A stretch of 64,000 nucleotides of DNA from assembly GCA_963082975.1 (NCBI GenBank), contig OY720348.1, positions 61,653,719 through 61,717,718 on the forward strand. The letters are read 5' to 3'. Source of the DNA: Labia minor (Eukaryota > Arthropoda > Insecta > Dermaptera > Spongiphoridae). The stretch's first letter is position 1. The number at the start of each line of letters is the position of its first letter. This document shows positions 58,416 through 64,000 of this stretch, piece by piece. The translations under genes and the position numbers were made by a program. The notes beneath the pieces are model-generated. The model was not told the DNA's origin and ran no database searches. It worked only from the letters and a program-made list of their open reading frames with translations.

Positions 58416-61400
58416 AAGAAATATTCATATTTTGTTTATTCAACACGTATGATCATTTATATCCATGAGAAATCTGAAAAAAAAAATGGAAATATTAAAA
58501 TATAATAATATGTTTAAAATTAATATAATATTTATATAAAGGAATCATACTATTAAATAATGAAAACAACTTATAATAATTGTTCAATGGTCATGGGTTG
58601 ACAAACTCTTCAACATAATAGTTTTGTCCTAAAATCAATAATAAATGTGAAATAAACTATACGAAGAATAATTCACATTAGAATTATACTCACCAATTTT
58701 GATGGAACCAATATAGTAAAATATTTTCATCGAAAACAAAAACGTTACATGAAACAAACAAAGAAAAAAAAAAAAAAGAAACAAATTAGGTATATATTAA
58801 CAATTACCATTAAAAGAATACAATTATTTCATAATAAATATAAAGAAAAGACTTACGTGGGGGTTTGTACCCCCAATCCATCCAATTGGTGATCTTGATA
58901 TCATTCATTTTTACTTTGATTATTTCATATATCTGTCCAAAGAAATGAATATTTGTATCGTGTATGCCATTCAACAAGTAGAACTAAAAATATAAGAAAA
59001 TAATATATAATTAGTATCATAAAAAATATAAATATGCAAATAGGTAGAAATATATGTACTAAATATATAGTTTGTGTAAATCATCAATACATAATTAATT
59101 CTAGATCAAAATATTTCTTTAAAAACTCATAATTTTTATCGAAATTTATTTTTATAGTACATAATATAATAAAATACTAATTGAAATTAAATTTAGAAAA
59201 TATTTATTTGAACATAAATGTAAAATATAGTAGGTAAATAAAGAATTATTAATCCTAGAAATGAGATTCGAAATATTCAATGAAATATATAAAATTACTT
59301 CTAATAATTGAAATATATATAATATATTATAATGTTTCTTTTTAAATTAATTAGTTGCTGAGATGTTAGAAAATTATTAATTGCTTACCACATACCAGAT
59401 AATACAATTTTTTAGAAAGATTCATATTAAGATGATGCAACTATATTTTCCATTTTATTCACTGTAGATCTAAAAACAAAATAAAATTCAATAATTTAAT
59501 AATATTTGGTAACTATATGATAAATGATAAAGAATTTTATGGATTTTATGAAGCTCCCACCATTGAAAGTTGCTGGTTTACAGAATCCATTTAGACAAAC
59601 ATCCATCTAAAAATTAAATAATTATTAATTATTAAAATAAATTATAATTTCTTGCATGAAATAAAAATAGATTTTCAACTCACCGTAGAGAAGACTCGCC
59701 GACATTGTGAAGAGATGCGATGAATCTCTGGCCCCACAGACCAACAACCCGTTTTTTCATTGATGCTCTTCAAAATATAAAAAGAAAAAGAAATTTTCAT
59801 AAATTATTAGATAGTTGACTAAATATATATTATATATACGTATTAATATGAGACTCAAGAATGTATGTAATCTTTGCAATGAAAATACTAACCGTGGAGA
59901 CTGCTTGGTTACGCAATGATGTCTTCCCTATTCAATTGATTCTATTCCAGACCCCAATTCTATGGCTCAGATGGCCATCTAACAATTTTTTCTATCTTCT
60001 ATCTTCACGAGACGCTCTCCTTGCTAGAAAAGATCGCGATCGCGGAAACGATGAAAAAAAAAAAAAAAAAACATTCAAAAGCACTACCGAAACGCGCTTA
60101 GACTCAGTATGGTCTAACATGTATTCTATTTTTCGAGGAAATGCGACTTTTAGAAGAAGAAGAAAAAAAAAAAAGGAAAAAGAAAATAGATTAAATTGGG
60201 GAGGTGTTTGTGAGTTTCTGTGGATCAGCTGAGAGTGGTTTTGATTTTTTGGATTATGTCTGAACACCACATTTGAGGCAACCTGTAAGAGAATACATCC
60301 TACCTAACCGGGGATTCGTGGGCCCTGCCATAATGGGCGGGTCACCCATGAAAGAAAGTTAACCCTGGCGATAAGGCAGTCAATACATCCTTCGGGATAT
60401 TCCCATTAAGGAACATTGTTGTACTACCTTCTCAAATGTCTGATCGAGAACATAGAGCCACCTCATAACCAGTCTAAGAGATACACATAACTGTACACAA
60501 ACCAGGGTATTGTCATCAATAGACGACTTGGGAAACAATACATGCACAATACACATGCAATCATACCATATTTATGACACATATCCCACTCCACCCACTA
60601 AATGTCAAATACTCTAAAAGGTGTTTTATTTAATAAAAATGGTAATAAAACACCTTTTCCTAATCTAGTAGGCTACTAAAATATTTATTACATTTTATAT
60701 TATCTAAAATTGAAATAAAAATTACTTTATTTAATTGAATAAAAAAATTAAAAAAATAATTTTTATTTCTTTTTAAATATTGAAATTTTATAACAAAAAT
60801 TATATCAATTTTGCCCTTATTAATTAAAATATAAAAAAAACTAACTATTTGTGCCATAATAAATAAAGGTGTTGTATCCTCACATTTGGTGCGCTGTGAT
60901 TCAGGTAGATTGTAGAAACACATTTTTTCAAATTGAAGTGGAACCACATTATCGCCATGAACAATGATGTTGCATGTAAAAAAATTACAAAACCATACGT
61001 TAGATTGATAAATTTAAATATATATCACTAATATTATTTTATAATAATATACTAGATAAATATAGATACTGACCTCGAAGTTTTAAATGGGTAGCCAACT
61101 CGCAGCCAGCCGATGGACGTACTCGATGTAGTACTATCTCATCCGCTTCTTTTCAGCCCTCTGAAAACAATTGCTCGTGAATGGGATACTTGTACTATTT
61201 AACTAAATAATAAATATTTAAATATAACAAGTATTATTATAAATTTACACTACAATCACAATCTGGATTGTCCAGAATGATTAGAAATTGTAAAAGAAAT
61301 ATAATATATATAAAGAATTCATAGTATAAAATAATAAAAACAACTTACAATAATTGATCGATGGTCATGGGTTGACAAACTCTTCCACATTATAGTCTTG

Positions 61401-61970
61401 TCCTAGAACCAATAACAAATATGAAATAAACTATACAAAGTATAATTCACATTGGAATTAAACTCACCTTTTTGATGGAACCAATGAAGCAAAAGATTTT
61501 TCATAAACAAGAAAGACGTTACATGAAACAATTTAAAGAAAAAAACAAATTAGGTATATATTAAGAATTGCCTAATACATATTACAATTATTTCATAATA
61601 AATATAAAGAAAAATCTAACGTGGGGGTTTGTACCCCTATTCCATCCAATTGGTGATCTTGAAATCATGCATTCTTAACTTTGTTCTTTTATAGATCTGT
61701 CCAAAGAAATGAATATTTATTTCGTGAATGTCATTCTTCATGTAGAACTAAAATTATACACTAATTGTATTGAATTCCAAATCAATGACACATATACATT
61801 AACACTTAAAATATATTCAAATTAATAAAAAAAATATAGAAATATAGAAATTAGATACTGAGTTTTTAGTTTGCACACCAAGGAGTTAATCAATGGATGA
61901 TCTTACAAAAATTAATCCATTCTCAACTATTCCTGTTCCTCCCTCTCTATACATAGGACGAATAGATTGA
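58416..61970. repeat. 3.56 kb tandem array, unit 4
   Basis: 3,555 bp. Private differences include ATGCGACTTTTAG (others ATGCGACGTTTAG) near 60147 and a 2-bp loss in CAATTGCTCGTG (others CAATTGCTCTCGTG) near 61172. Otherwise it looks the same as unit 3. Confidence 0.92.
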
Positions 61971-64000
61971 AAGAAATATTCATATTTTGTTTATTCAACA
62001 CGTATGATCATTTATATCCATGAGAAATCTGAAAAAAAAAATGGAAATATTAAAATATAATAATATGTTTAAAATTAATATAATATTTATATAAAGGAAT
62101 CATACTATTAAATAATGAAAACAACTTATAATAATTGTTCAATGGTCATGGGTTGACAAACTCTTCAACATAATAGTTTTGTCCTAAAATCAATAATAAA
62201 TGTGAAATAAACTATACGAAGAATAATTCACATTAGAATTATACTCACCAATTTTGATGGAACCAATATAGTAAAATATTTTCATCGAAAACAAAAACGT
62301 TACATGAAACAAACAAAGAAAAAAAAAAAAAAGAAACAAATTAGGTATATATTAACAATTACCATTAAAAGAATACAATTATTTCATAATAAATATAAAG
62401 AAAAGACTTACGTGGGGGTTTGTACCCCCAATCCATCCAATTGGTGATCTTGATATCATTCATTTTTACTTTGATTATTTCATATATCTGTCCAAAGAAA
62501 TGAATATTTGTATCGTGTATGCCATTCAACAAGTAGAACTAAAAATATAAGAAAATAATATATAATTAGTATCATAAAAAATATAAATATGCAAATAGGT
62601 AGAAATATATGTACTAAATATATAGTTTGTGTAAATCATCAATACATAATTAATTCTAGATCAAAATATTTCTTTAAAAACTCATAATTTTTATCGAAAT
62701 TTATTTTTATAGTACATAATATAATAAAATACTAATTGAAATTAAATTTAGAAAATATTTATTTGAACATAAATGTAAAATATAGTAGGTAAATAAAGAA
62801 TTATTAATCCTAGAAATGACATTCGAAATATTCAATGAAATATATAAAATTACTTCTAATAATTGAAATATATATAATATATTATAATGTTTCTTTTTAA
62901 ATTAATTAGTTGCTGAGATGTTAGAAAATTATTAATTGCTTACCACATACCAGATAATACAATTTTTTAGAAAGATTCATATTAAGATGATGCAACTATA
63001 TTTTCCATTTTATTCACTGTAGATCTAAAAACAAAATAAAATTCAATAATTTAATAATATTTGGTAACTATATGATAAATGATAAAGAATTTTATGGATT
63101 TTATGAAGCTCCCACCATTGAAAGTTGCTGGTTTACAGAATCCATTTAGACAAACATCCATCTAAAAATTAAATAATTATTAATTATTAAAATAAATTAT
63201 AATTTCTTGCATGAAATAAAAATAGATTTTCAACTCACCGTAGAGAAGACTCGCCGACATTGTGAAGAGATGCGATGAATCTCTGGCCCCACAGACCAAC
63301 AACCCGTTTTTTCATTGATGCTCTTCAAAATATAAAAAGAAAAAGAAATTTTCATAAATTATTAGATAGTTGACTAAATATATATTATATATACGTATTA
63401 ATATGAGACTCAAGAATGTATGTAATCTTTGCAATGAAAATACTAACCGTGGAGACTGCTTGGTTACGCAATGATGTCTTCCCTATTCAATTGATTCTAT
63501 TCCAGACCCCAATTCTATGGCTCAGATGGCCATCTAACAATTTTTTCTATCTTCTATCTTCACGAGACGCTCTCCTTGCTAGAAAAGATCGCGATCGCGG
63601 AAACGATGAAAAAAAAAAAAAAAAACATTCAAAAGCACTACCGAAACGCGCTTAGACTCAGTATGGTCTAACATGTATTCTATTTTTCGAGGGAATGCGA
63701 CGTTTAGAAGAAGAAGAAGAAAAAAAAAAGGAAAAAGAAAATAGATTAAATTGGGGAGGTGTTTGTGAGTTTCTGTGGATCAGCTGAGAGTGGTTTTGAT
63801 TTTTTGGATTATGTCTGAACACCACATTTGAGGCAACCTGTAAGAGAATACATCCTACCTAACCGGGGATTCGTGGGCCCTGCCATAATGGGCGGGTCAC
63901 CCATGAAAGAAAGTTAACCCTGGCGATAAGGCAGTCAATACATCCTTCGGGATATTCCCATTAAGGAACATTGTTGTACTACCTTCTCAAATGTCTGATC
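61971..64000. repeat. 3.56 kb tandem array, unit 5 (cut by window edge)
   Basis: The first 2,030 bp of a further unit, with a private substitution near 62820 (AAATGACATTCG, others AAATGAGATTCG). The array continues beyond the window. Confidence 0.92.

Overview
This is an AT-rich eukaryotic (nuclear) window. The only conventional host gene I can assemble completely has 12 short exons split by AT-rich introns with GT...AG borders. The transposon population (mariner, Tc1, hAT-like and pogo-like elements, non-LTR fragments, and Ty3/gypsy elements of errantivirus type with a tRNA-Ser-type primer site and an env-like gene) points to an arthropod, most likely an insect. I cannot name the species. 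I saw no rRNA, convincing tRNA, CRISPR or bacterial operon structure.

Layout: (1) About 1-23.5 kb is a transposon graveyard. It holds a 35-bp minisatellite, a duplicated ~0.6 kb repeat, relic mariner and hAT copies, and non-LTR reverse transcriptase/endonuclease relics interrupted by younger insertions. It also has a 348-bp MITE with 24-bp perfect terminal inverted repeats, a 579-bp Tc1 derivative that keeps only an intact helix-turn-helix ORF, a 1,280-bp mariner with a near-complete D,D34D transposase, and an 827-bp deleted mariner. (2) 23,748-29,548 on the minus strand is an intact mucolipin (TRPML) lysosomal cation channel gene. Its 12 exons join in frame to 598 codons plus stop. (3) 29.5-31.8 kb is AT-rich spacer with two small non-autonomous elements. 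(4) From 31,829 to the right edge is a head-to-tail array of a ~3.56 kb unit: one left-truncated unit, four complete units and one cut by the window edge. The units are almost identical. Each contains an older internal duplication and exon-like blocks on the minus strand that I do not recognise.

Two related, recently active but polymerase-less errantivirus-like LTR elements sit in this array. Element B (3,732 bp, 541-bp LTRs) encodes only a Gag-derived 561-aa protein. It occupies the same site with the same 4-bp target duplication in two neighbouring units, so a single insertion was later copied with its unit. Element A (5,790 bp, 704-bp LTRs) is nested inside one B copy. Its 748-aa ORF joins a Gag N-terminus directly to the integrase GPY/F tail, with protease, reverse transcriptase, RNase H and integrase core absent. 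A second ORF keeps only the membrane-proximal half of an env-like protein. LTRs within each element look identical, so both moved recently and must have used enzymes supplied in trans. The order of events reads as: B into the array, duplication of unit plus B, then A into one B copy.
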